The notes below the pieces were generated by a model that searched no databases, had not been told where the DNA came from, and saw only the letters and a list, made by a program, of their open reading frames with translations. The translations under genes and the position numbers were made by a program. From the NCBI RefSeq assembly GCF_964340395.1, contig NC_135554.1, positions 15,014,092 through 15,078,091 of the forward strand: a stretch of 64,000 bases of DNA, read 5' to 3'. This DNA comes from Glandiceps talaboti. Its lineage: Eukaryota; Hemichordata; Enteropneusta; Spengelidae. Positions 15,901 to 26,076 of this stretch are shown here, piece after piece. How positions within the stretch are numbered: the stretch's first letter is position 1; each line of letters opens with the position of its first letter.

Positions 15901-18900
15901 TTGTCACTGGCAAAGTTTTTGATGTATAGGTCCTAAGTACAATGTAAGAAATAGATTTATTCCATTCAGTTGATAAAGTACCTGAGTATATTTCAACTAC
16001 ATCAGTGTTTTTTCATGATGTGTGTTGTGTCTATCTTTTAGCGTAAGAAGTTTGAGGAAGAGAAAGCCACTTTTCTTCAACAGCAGTTTTTACAGATGAC
16101 AATGCAAGTACAGCAGGTATCTCCCAATCTTAGACCTGCCAAGTCTATCTCTACTGCGAGAAGTAAGTTTAAATATTGAATATCCAATTCTTAGGCATGA
16201 AAGTCAGTTTTTATTGGTGGTGGTGGTGGTGGTGGTGGTGGTGGTGGTGGTGGCATAATTACAAGATAGCTTTCAAAAAGGAAAGACTAAAAGTAGACAG
16301 AGAGACAGACAGACACATCACAGGTACTCCAAATATAACCTTTTCTTAATGTGATGTAGAGCAATACTCTGATATCAGTGAGTCAGTTTAAACATAGAGT
16401 ATAGTTATTTATTTCAGGCTAAGTTATAATGCCCAAATCATGGTCTATGGTATATCTAATGTATTCATTTCGTAATTTTCAATGCTCTCACAAGTTTCCC
16501 GTTTCCAAAACATTCACATACCATTTTCTTGTCGATATTCAAAAATATGCACTAAGTGTGTTCATTGTCAATGCTTTCTTACACAGTGTCATTTCAACTT
16601 TCAAATCGTTCACGCAAGTTTTCAATTTTCAAATCATATAGTTTTCAATTTTCATTGTCTACATTACAAGTTTTCAATTTTCATAGAATGTGCAAACATT
16701 TGTGCGCCATCTCTTTAATTTCAAGAAGCCATGCAAGGTGTCTATAATTTACAAAACATTCACATGAATTGTCTTTTCAATTTTCATTTTGTAAGGCTGT
16801 GAGTGGTGATATAGGTTTACAATAGGGATGGTATGTATGCCTTGGTCATCACTCTGCCTGTGGAAGGCATGATAAACTTGCATCTAAACTGACTCGCAAT
16901 GACATTAACAGTGTGTAAAACTGGCTTCATATTTGACATAAAACTAGAAATTTGTTTGCACTAATGGGAAGAATTTGTTTGCACTAATGGGAGTACTTAC
17001 TGTATGATGTGGTATGATAAATTCACAGTGGGGTAATTATAGTCGTGGTTACCCAGACTTCCATTGCTGGGGGCGCTACTACGAGACCACTCAGACAAGA
17101 GTCTAGGGAAATGTAATCCTAATTTGCCCTACTGGATCTCTCTCCCAGAGAAGTGCATTCTGGGGAATACTTCACATCCAATATTGCACCCTGAACGATC
17201 ATGTATCCTGCATGACAGGTTTGCATGTCTCACATCTTAATTACACCAAACAGGCCTCGTAAGCCCAATTTTCATGACTTGGGAGAAATGTACTCTGGCG
17301 TAACTGCGAGTGACTTTGGATTACGTTTCCTTAGACTCTCATTTGGGTGGTCTTGTAGGAGAGACCCCAGCAGTGAGTGTCTGGGTAACAGAGACTATGG
17401 TAGTTAATAATGAGAACACTAATTTTAGACCAGTATAATTCAACTATCAGACTCTAATCTATGTATGCATACTGAAGGGGAAATGAACACCCTACCAGGA
17501 ATTAAAGACATTTGAATAAATTATGGGTTCTTGGAGCATCATTTCATGATGTTACATCATCTACAATTACTTGCAATTTCAGAAAAACATCAAGTTGATC
17601 TTGTGCCTGTATCTTTGGTATGGGCTGTTGCCTCATGGGAGTCAGCAGAAATGATTAGTCATGATTGAACAATGAATATTCATGACTCCTAAGTGCGTAT
17701 TCCCTTCATTGTAAAACATCTCTCATAGGGCATGATCAACTTGATGTTTCTCGGAAATCACAAGTAATTGTAGGTGATTTAAAAATCATGAAACGACTCT
17801 CCAGAACCCACAGTTTATGAAAATACCGTTATTTCCTGGCATAACGTTCCCCTTTAACAACTTGAGGTGAAATATTGGTTTTCTGGATCTTTTCATTCTT
17901 TGGCACACATTTCGCAGTAAATCAAAACAATTCATATCAAAATTAACATCACATCTTGTTCATTGATTTTATTATTAAAATACTTCCAATTTCCTTTCCC
18001 ACGCAAGCTAAATTGAGATACAATTTTTATTTGAGTAAGCATTTGTGACAATGGGACAGGTATGTTATGTCAAATTGTCAGGGGTTTCTTTAATCATTCA
18101 TTTCTTTGGTTGAAATCTAGTCACTTTCATACTTTTGTTGCTTTTATGAACTGCAGATATCAGTAATTTCAGTAAAATGGTCAAAATTTGTTTAGTACCT
18201 AGTTTACACCATAGTGCTTTGATTGTGTGTGCACTCTGGTGTATAGCTAGCTAGTGGAGAACGGATTGATAAATAGTAGCAGAGTGTGCCCTCTACTACC
18301 AGACATACATTTCTGTTGTTGGTCTACAAAATGATACAAAATGGGTTTTCTTGTGCATTGCCGAATAGTAACATCAAAATTTGGTGTGTCACAAACTGTT
18401 GTGCATTAGTGGCATGTCAAATTTATGTAGAGTTGAGGGCACACTGAGTTGTAGAAATTTTTTGCAACATTTGAATACTTCTAGTGATGCTCTATAGCAT
18501 GTATCTCACTACAGACTTGTTGGATTCATAAATGTATTAATATGGTTTGGGTGACCAATACTTTGCCTTCCATTTCACTTTTAATAATCTTGGTACTTTA
18601 ATATAACATATCAACAACTCAGTAATTATAGACGCATTCTGATTAAAATACGATGTTTAGGTTGGACTGGTGTTTGATTTGATTTGATTACTGTTATTTG
18701 ATTGTTGGAATGCAGACCCAAAACAAAATTTCATTTGGTTATATTTCACTGTACTATGTGTACTGCTACACAACTCTGTTTAACCACAGGTGATTCAATA
18801 CAGTGCAGGGTGTACGATATTATGTAATTATAAAACAGTTCTAAAAAACTTTCCTGTCGCAGCTAGTGCAGATTTAACATAAATTTGTTAAACTAAGGAC

Positions 18901-21612
18901 AGTCAAAGCAAAATAAATGTAATAAGTTCAAATAGAACAACCAGCCAACCTATCAGATTTGAAGCAGATTGTTGTAGCATAATAATCAAGAATGTTTAAT
19001 TTTAGCATGTATTTGACAATTTTATTAATATCATGACTTTTATTGATACAAATGCTGCTGTTTTACAAGTTCAAGTGCCTGGATCATAAGATTCAGAGAA
19101 ATGTATTTCTAGCCACAATCTCCATCCTTTATTCTAGTACTAGTCAAGAAAAAGATATATTACTGACTAAGAAATGATATAACAGAACCCCCATGATGTG
19201 CAAGTACCAGTGTGGCATGTACTCAGAATAGTTGTACCAGGTGCTTGTGGTGTTCTCTCTTTCATGAATGAAGCAAATGAGAGTGAAACAGAAAACATGC
19301 CCAAGTACCCATACTGGTGCTCATAGTTCACCTGGAAATGACAGCAAATTTTGTAAAAATTTAACTGTGTATTCACCTGATGTTGTATACATGGAACATT
19401 CACATGTCTTAGTTACTTTGACAACTCTTTTAGTGGACTATTTTCTGATGTCTTCTTTCTTTCCATTGAAATACGTCATATCTTTATAATAGTCTCCTCT
19501 ATGAATCATGGAAAGTATGGTATAAAAAGAAGATGTTATAACCATGGTTGCCAACAAAAACTAATTTAAAATGTTAGTAACTTTGAGAGAATGGTTGGTA
19601 TTTTTATGAGCGGTACCGGTATCAGGTATTTAGTCAAAAAATAAAATGGCAGCAATTGTTCAGATGTTAGTATCATTCAGAAGTATAAACTAAAACTCAA
19701 AAAGGCAAAAACAAAAAGTTGAATCTTTGTGGTATGATTGATACACATGAAGAAATAAACCAGCCATGATATAGTGTTGTGTAAAACAGCAGCATTTGTT
19801 CAGATTATATCATTCAGAAATAAACACAAATATAAAAGGCAAAAATGAAAAGTTTAACCTTTGCGATATGATATTCACGCAGGTATAAAAATTGCATTGT
19901 AAACAGCAGCAATTGTTCAGTTATCATTCTGACATACACAATTGTAATCATGACCTCTATCATACTGTTAGGTCCAACAGGTCGATCACTTCCTGTAACT
20001 CCTGCTGGTTCTGATACCGCTACTACAGCCAGCCATAATGCTGCCATCATGATGACACCACAACCCACCTACCCTGGCACTATCAAGACTCCAAACACTG
20101 TAGAACTCTTCCGTGCCATGCAGTTAGTGGCAGACAATGGAGAATACTTGAATGAGTAAGTATCAAAGAATGTTTAGAACTACTAACTGTCTCAGTAAAT
20201 TTGCATAGTGACAACTTTTTGAGGTCAAAGTTCAAAGTAAAATTTATATTGTTTGTCACTACTTTGATTTAGAGCAAATTATCAATTTTAACCTTCTTAA
20301 TTGAATTAATACAGTTTTACAGATGTGTTAAATATAAAAGTCCAACAACTTTTTTCCATCAAATTATGTTGTCCTTTTTAGCCAATTTTGAAAGTGACCC
20401 ACATTTGTTTTTATACTTTTATATGATGTTGAGTGTCCATTTTATTTTCATAAATTCTAGAAGGTGCATACTACAGGTAAAGAAAATTGAAACACCAACC
20501 ACTTTGATCAAGTTTTTGATCACTTATTGTAATTATTCATAGTTCTCAAATAATGGATTTTTTTATAAATTTGTTTTTCTCTGTTTTTCCAGGCGATTAG
20601 GATGTTTGCCATCATCATGTAAATTTAAAAGAAATAACTAAATGTAGTTTCAGTAATTGTAATTGAAATGAAAAACTTAATTTATTTTTGTGGTATGCAT
20701 ACAGAATGATAGTTATTGTACACTTACTGTCTGGGTATGAGGGCACTATTAGACATCTATTACCCCGATGGCTGTTATGTAGCGACTACTTCCCAAGGCT
20801 GAAAGCCAAGAGAAATAGCAGCTACATGACACCATGTGGTGTATTATGACGTCTACTAGTGCCCGAATAAGGCCAGGCAATAAGTGTTCTATAATACAAC
20901 ACATATCCAGACATGTACTTTTTCCAGTGTCAGGGGAAACCACCGGTGTACTACTGTAATAGTGCCCTAGGGAAATTAGAAAACAAATAATGCCCTCTCT
21001 ATGCAAATTAGGTCACTAGGGGTCACGTCCATACCATGTGACATGGTCTAAGCCAATCACTGAAGAATATATGGAAATGATGTGTTATCAAAGAATATAG
21101 TACATTTTACATGTAATTTATCTTATTTTGTTAACAGGTCTATCAGTAGTTCCAGGGTGTCGTTGAATTCAAATAGAAGTAGACAGTCATTTCATGATGG
21201 GATAGGATGGCTACAAGGAAGTGAAAGTGAATCATCACATCGCAGGTCTGGTTCATCATGTGAAGACCTATCCTCATTGTCTAGCAGTATCAAACACTCC
21301 AAATCTGAGAGTTGTCAGTCAGGAAGTCAGAGATCAAGCTTAGAAAATCTTATTTCAGTGAGCCAACGGTCCAGTGTGGAGAATTTACACCACTCAACAG
21401 GTGGTAGTAGTAGTAGTAGTAGTGATGGGGCTAGTATAAAAGACTTGCCTAGTGTGGAAGGCAGACACAGCAGTAGAAGCAGCACTTGCAGCCGAAGTAG
21501 TGTCAGTAAAGTTAGTACTGAGAGTGGTGCCAAGTCTGGTAAAAGAACTGAGGTACATCGTAAGAATGTCAAGAAAGCTGTAGCAAGGAGAGGCAGTGGT
21601 GGAAAGGTGTAA
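2200..21612 (+). CDS. SSX2IP: SSX2IP (ADIP/Msd1) orthologue, centrosomal coiled-coil protein, 11 coding exons
   Basis: Coding exons: 2200-2460, 4551-4708, 9501-9808, 10891-10963, 11654-11819, 13003-13177, 14199-14326, 15105-15284, 16042-16162, 19972-20155, 21138-21612. All have GT-AG borders and phases match throughout, giving about 742 aa (human about 614). The exon with the ATG begins near 2154 after an acceptor, with stops in frame upstream. Family hallmarks are the N-terminal ADIP region (residues about 60-140), long coiled coils (about 145-240, 270-320, 385-520) and the motif FTEAAIRLG near residue 475, which I recognise from vertebrate SSX2IP. The C-terminal exon (about 585-742) is a Ser-rich low-complexity tail and explains the extra length. 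Known roles of the family are microtubule anchoring at centrosomes and centriolar satellites with WRAP73, and binding afadin and alpha-actinin at junctions. Exon calls are firm; the 19972 acceptor (ACTGTTAG) is the weakest. Confidence 0.92.
4193..4456 (+). mobile_element. tRNA-derived SINE, copy 1
   Basis: Lies in SSX2IP intron 1 (2461-4550). The head resembles a tRNA gene with an A-box-like TAGCTCATACA and a B-box GGGTTCAAACC 40-odd bases later. A central block reads GGTTTTCTCCAGGTACTCTG followed by TTTCCTCCTGC, and the tail is a short AT-rich repeat ending in an ATTATTATG run. A diverged second copy is at about 49082-49366. The central block resembles the Deu core of DeuSINEs; that link is from memory and needs alignment. 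Confidence 0.75.
4709..9500 (+). other. SSX2IP intron 2, no gene seen
   Basis: A 4.8-kb AT-rich intron between firm splice sites. Apart from the simple-sequence stretch near 5.9-6.0 kb I see no exon, RNA gene or intact element. The scattered short frames have no splice or codon support. Confidence 0.6.
5909..6025. repeat. C-tract followed by A-rich (CAA/CAAA)n low complexity
   Basis: A run of C broken by a T leads into about 90 bp of A-rich CAA and CAAA repeats. The order C-run, A-run, CAAA repeats suggests a decayed poly-A-like tail or simple slippage. No element body was recognised upstream. Confidence 0.8.
9934..9980. repeat. (TG)n microsatellite
   Basis: About 23 TG dinucleotides within SSX2IP intron 3. 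A GATT tetranucleotide run also lies at about 9462-9487, just upstream of exon 3's acceptor. Confidence 0.95.
11842..12868. repeat. 33-bp minisatellite, about 31 units, in SSX2IP intron 5
   Basis: The unit is CATCAGAGAATCAAAGTCATG plus TGTATCATACAG, period 33 bp; one early unit (near 11975-11990) is 32 bp. Units are nearly identical, with a few point variants such as GTGTAT to GTCTAT or GGCTAT. Because 33 is divisible by 3 and no unit has a stop, all three + frames and at least one - frame stay open for about 1 kb. The array begins about 25 bp after the donor of exon 5 (GT at 11820), and the frame of exon 5 runs through it to a stop at about 12873. Confidence 0.97.
13755..13855. mobile_element. 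Small palindromic MITE-like repeat, copy A
   Basis: Starts with CAGACTGTAATATACC and ends with CACCTACCTTACAAACTAAT. The two ends are imperfect inverted repeats, with GCCCTCAC and GTGAGGGG facing each other in the middle. A related copy lies at about 32806-32905, and a fragment with CCTGTAAGGTAC lies near 34370. Confidence 0.55.
13966..13987. repeat. Poly-C tract
   Basis: About 22 consecutive C residues in SSX2IP intron 6. The exact length is likely to vary between individuals or assemblies. Confidence 0.9.
14676..14749. repeat. Direct duplication, 40-bp unit
   Basis: The block starting GAGAAAGACAAGAACATAAC and ending in an A-run is present twice, at 14676 and 14716, in SSX2IP intron 7. The copies are almost identical, so the duplication is recent. 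Confidence 0.85.
16216..16253. repeat. (GGT)n microsatellite
   Basis: About 12 GGT units shortly after the exon 9 donor of SSX2IP. Confidence 0.95.
17034..17406. mobile_element. Palindromic MITE 1 in SSX2IP intron 9
   Basis: The first 90 bp and the last 90 bp are inverted repeats: GTTACCCAGAC at the left faces GTCTGGGTAAC at the right, and AGAGTCTAGGGAAATGTAATCC-like sequence faces its complement near 17317-17335. It has no coding capacity, so it is a non-autonomous DNA-transposon relic. Element ends are accurate to about 5 bp and no target-site duplication could be fixed. Confidence 0.75.
17475..17855. mobile_element. Palindromic MITE 2, about 70 bp after MITE 1
   Basis: The terminal AAGGGGAA faces TTCCCCTTT, and long inner blocks are inverted copies, for example CATCAAGTTGATC near 17590 with GATCAACTTGATG near 17730, and CTACAATTACTTG with CAAGTAATTGTAG. 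The whole element can fold into one hairpin. No coding frame. Confidence 0.8.
18788..18875 (+). repeat. Dispersed repeat, copy 1
   Basis: Begins GGTGATTCAATACAG, then CAGGGTGTACGATATTA, then CAGCTAGTGCAG. The same blocks in the same order occur at 33281-33375, and a weaker match lies near 47950-48020. Family and full length are unknown. Confidence 0.6.
19180..19335 (-). repeat. Dispersed repeat with hydrophobic open frame, copy 1
   Basis: On the minus strand an acceptor-like TTTCCAG is followed by an open frame reading YEHQYGYLGMFSVSLSFASF and on. A related minus-strand block at about 37815-37965 reads ECQCGYSVLFVLIFAMFSAT and on. The two share about two thirds of their bases by eye. This could be a decayed duplicated exon or part of a repeat family; the function is unknown. 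Confidence 0.4.
20741..20864. mobile_element. 124-bp near-perfect palindrome (MITE-like)
   Basis: GGGCACTATTAGACATCTAT at the left end faces ATGACGTCTACTAGTGCCC at the right. The arms meet at a tiny loop around GGCTGAAAGCC. It lies in SSX2IP intron 10 and has no coding potential. Confidence 0.75.
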
Positions 21613-22143
21613 TTTCCCAATATGTTGTGGACAATACTGTACAGGGGAAGAATGACACAAAAAGATGTGACTTCCCAACAATGATTGGATAAATCTGATT
21701 TGTACAGTGGAGTGTGATACTGTAAGGTGCCACTTCACAGCAACTATTGGATACATTTGTATAGTGGGAATGCAGTGCTGAAATTTCCTAGCAACTATCA
21801 GACAAATATTTTGGAATATTTTGGAATATTTTGGGAATGTGACATTCCAGTACCAACCAAGTAGTGTGTAGTAGAAGATTATGGAACCTATTCCTGTGTA
21901 CAAATATCGATATCAATAGCAAGACGAGATAGCCCTGACAATGAAGGCATAAAATGCCAATATCTACTCTCCCCATGCTGAGAAAGTACAGTCATATACT
22001 GCATGGTAGAGAAGTAATAGGGATGTACGTTGCCAGTTCCTGTATTCTCCTTTTGTGTACAGTGATAAAGCAGTGCCAAATATGATGCCAGAATTGTGTT
22101 GACATTACATAGCATCATTATGGCACAATGACATTTTGCTAGT

Positions 22144-22880
22144 CTAAAGGTTGGTATTGAATTCCAACCATAGACAGACTGTTGTATGATGGACGATAGC
22201 TGTAAAGGTTGGTGTAATTCCAACCATAGATAGACTGTTGTATGACGGACGATAGCTGTAGAGGTTGGTGTAATTCCAACCATAGACAGACTGTTGTATG
22301 ATGGACGATAGCTGTAAAGGTTGGTGTAATTCCAACCATAGACAGACTGTTGTATGATGGACGTAGCTGTAGAGGTTGGTGTAATTCCAACCATAGAAAG
22401 ACTGTTGTATGATGGATGATAGCTGTAAAGGTTGGTGTAATTCCAACCATAGACAGACTGTTGTATGATGGACGATAACTGTAAAGGTTGGTGTAATTCC
22501 AACCATAGACAGACTGTTGTATGACGGACGATAGCTGTAGAGGTTGGTGTAATTCCAACCATAGACAGACTGTTGTATGATGGACGATAGCTGTAAAGGT
22601 TGGTGTAATTCCAACCATAGATAGACTGTTGTATGATGGATGATAGCTGTAAAGGTTGATGTAATTCCAACCATAGACAGACTATTGTATGATAGAAGAT
22701 AGCTGTAAAGGTTGGTGTAATTCCAACCATAGACAGACTATTGTATGATGGACGATAGCTGTAAAGGTTGGTGTAATTCCAACCATAGACAGACTGTTGT
22801 ATGATGGACGATAGCTGTAAAAGGTTGGTGTAATTCCAACCATAGATAGACTGTTGTATGGTTGAATGGACTAGATAGCT
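22144..22880. repeat. 56-bp tandem array, about 13 units, downstream of SSX2IP stop
   Basis: The unit contains CCATAGACAGACTGTTGTAT, GATGGACGATAGCTGTAAAG and GGTTGGTGTAATTCCAACC. The last block is an imperfect 19-bp palindrome, so each unit can form a small hairpin in RNA. Units differ at a few positions (GATGGACG, GACGGACG, GATAGAAG). The minus strand stays open in several frames across the array because of its periodicity; I do not regard this as a gene. Confidence 0.95.
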
Positions 22881-24580
22881 GTAGACACTGCCATTGTTCA
22901 ATCCTACAACTTACCTCAAAGCTTAAATCAGATAGATTTATTGGAAGAAAAAAATTGAAGTAAGGAGAAATTTGTAAATATGATAGTTATTTGCATAGAG
23001 ACAATGGCAAGCAGGGTATTGGGTCAGCAAATGCTGTAGAATTGTCAAAAAACAAAGACAAAAACAAACAAAAATAACAAGAAAAGTCCTACGATCAGTA
23101 CCAAAACCTATATTTAAACAAAATTGTGGCCTTCCAGCCCAGTGATTTTTTGTTGTCTTCCAAATTTTTGATATTTCTGTAAATAATTTTGAAATGCTTC
23201 AGTTCTTGTGCCTGCAAGGGTTTGCCTGTCAAAATGTAATTTTACAGGCTGGTATTCTGAGTGTGGAGGATGATGTCAAATGTTTGGAAACTAAGCTACT
23301 ATATTTTTGCCGTATGTTTTTGCTATGCACTATCCACTCTCTTAGATTATTTTTTCATGTTGCTAATTTTGAATTCTGTAAAGCAAATAACTTCAAACTA
23401 AAAGTATTTCTATCTTATAATACTACTTCCTGCAACTCAATTGAAACCTTTTCTTTATTTTTGTTTTTGTCAAACCTTAATTTTTTGTGGTGCTGATTTT
23501 GCACTTTACTAATATTATGCAAGATATTGGCAATATATATATATATATATGTCTTTATGAATTATGTAATTTTGTTAAATAATATGTCCCACTTTGGTGC
23601 TGCTTTGCATGTAACTATTATTACCTTTCTGACTATGCATTGAGATTTGATTTGGAACCTAATTTAAGCAATGTTTTTTGCACCTTGTAACAGCTATACT
23701 ATACCTAGCACCTTTCTGTACTGGTGGGAGAATTTGGATAGAAATAAAGATATTAAATTATTTAGAAAATGGCAGAGTTTAATGAAAGTAGAACCAGACT
23801 TTGTATTAACCATAGTTCAGCTAGTAAGTTGAATCCAATATATTTCCTTTAAAATTATAGCTATAGTAATATTAGATGTTATTTATTTATAGTTTAAACG
23901 TAGCATGTGTGACTCCTCCGCTGTGTGATAAGAGTTATATCTTTATATATATTTGCAATGATGTACCAAATTGATGGTAAAACCAGAGAGATGATTTCTT
24001 TGTGATCAGTTCTGTGTACTCGTATTGTAATGTTTTATGTCATCGTTAGCTAGATTTATTTGGATGAAATTTGTACTTGTTTACTCACTTCTTTGTTATG
24101 TCGTGCTGATTTATATTCTATGAAAATTACCCCCCAAAAAATTTGGATAATTAATTATGAAAGCAGTGCATTCCATCCAACTATATTATGCATTGCGATG
24201 CATTTACAAATTTGTCTGTGTGATTATTTTCTTTATTGACCAGGTAAGATATTTGTTGATTATGTAATTTTCAGCCAAAATTTAGTAACGTTCATTAGAA
24301 CACTGTCGATTGTAGTTGTAAATCATTGAATGGTAGCAGAAAACAGACAAATGAGTACATTGAAATGAAACTGTGTGGTTTGTTGTATTCCTTTATCAAC
24401 CTTGATCAAATGAAAGATTTGTAACATTGCAACTTTTTTTTTAATGATAAGTTTGTAATATTTAATGTCATTGCAAACCAAACTTGCCAATGATTTTCAA
24501 AACTAAGACTTGGTGACACTGACAGCCTTGTGTTCCCCACTCTGTAGGAGTGTATAAAGAATCAACTTATCAAGCATATA

Positions 24581-24796
24581 GCGCCCTCTAGTGTCACTAT
24601 TGCTGTGATATGGACCAGGCATTCTTTTGGTAATGTGTTTGTGTATCAACAGGGACATGGTTATTATTGGAACATTGAAAACCACATGGTTATTATTGGA
24701 ACATTGAAAAACCAAACGTAGGTTTGTTGAGAAATGAGAATCCTACATGAATGTAAAATCAATTTTGTCACTACTAAATCATACCACTAGAGGGCG
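24581..24796. promoter_or_regulatory. Inverted pair of CTCF-like motifs, or ends of a short element
   Basis: GCGCCCTCTAGTGTC at 24581-24595 faces CCACTAGAGGGCG at 24784-24796. Each resembles the core bilaterian CTCF motif, and the pair points outward or inward from a 190-bp spacer. The same arrangement could equally be terminal inverted repeats of a MITE. The spacer holds a short direct duplication of GGTTATTATTGGAACATTGA. Confidence 0.35.
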
Positions 24797-26076
24797 ATGT
24801 TTATTGTAAAAGTCAGAATAACAGTACTCAGTTAAAATATAAACCTTGATAGCGAATTTAGTGTACAGATACAATTATGGTAGGTCAGAAAGACATGTAA
24901 ACAAACAATTGATCACAAGAAGTATGTCTTCCCATGTCTTGTTACGGACACAAATTGAAGATATAGCGTCTGCATTTTGTCTAAATACCATCAAGTAGAA
25001 AATCTAGAGAGATATCAGCTGTATTTATAGTTGTAGATTTTTATGAATACAATCTGCTTTCATTTGGATATTAAACTGCCATACAATATTTTCTTATAGT
25101 ACCCTGTGTTCTCATGCCACAAGAATTGAACACAAGCTCAGATTTTTTTCAGTGAAACTTTTAATCTGGTCAGACTCACAACACTAAGACAATAAATGCA
25201 GGTTGATTTACATAATTGTGTGATATGATTACTTTAGTGAAATTTTAAGTTTTGTGAATATTATTGAATAAAGCAATAAAGAACTGAATATTTCTGAAGT
25301 CTATGTGGCTGTCTGCTTGCTCTCACACACAGAATGGGACATGTGTATCTCCTCTCTATCCAAAGTCGCTAAGCTGTATTTTTAAAAAAAAAACAGAAAA
25401 TTATTTTTAACGAGAGAACTTAGGCTTTTCAAATTGGCTAACAGACCATAATTCATGCATCATCCTGCACTTGTCATCCACAGAAGCTTTTGACGAAGAC
25501 ACATTTGAGGAAAAGTTACATCCTGGTTTTCAGGAAACAAAACCCAGAGTAGAGCCAACAATATTTCCTAAAAAGTTCACTGTGTACAATGATAATGTAT
25601 AAACATTTAGTATCCTCGCTCATATGAAGAGAAAGGCTTTGTCCTAAAACATTTTAATAAATGTAAGTCTATCTTGCATTTTCTTAAGACAACAAAGAAG
25701 AAAAGTTCATATTGACCCCACACACCACAGGGGATTGTGATGGGCACTGGTCATTTTCCTCCCTATACCATTTTACCTTAATTAAAACATTTGACATCTT
25801 ATCAGTTGCTCAACTGTTCACATGAGAAAATATATATATATAGATGTATCTATTACATGTAGCTATTGAAATAAATTAGAACTACATGTAAGTCTTTCCA
25901 TGCAGTTTGAATAGTTAAATTTATGTCCCATAAACTTTTACACATTGTCAATGCTATTTTGAATTTTGTTGTAAACAAACTACGCGATCTTGTTAGTGTC
26001 CCCCTGGGCCCTGTGGTAAAAACCAACTGGCTGGTCAAATGAAAGCACGCCCTCAACGTAATGTTGTCGTTGCAAA

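Larger units (their letters stand above)
21613..25285 (+). other. SSX2IP 3' region with candidate poly-A signals
   Basis: No further exon is seen after the TAA at 21610-21612. AATAAA hexamers at 23743-23748, 25267-25272 and 25275-25280 could end the transcript. If the first is used, the 56-bp array lies inside the 3' UTR. Which site is used cannot be told from sequence. Confidence 0.5.

Noticed and set aside
21888-22901. 337-aa minus-strand frame over the 56-bp array
   Set aside because: The frame exists because the repeat lacks stops in those registers; neighbouring frames are open too, and the flanks have no gene-like splice or start signals.
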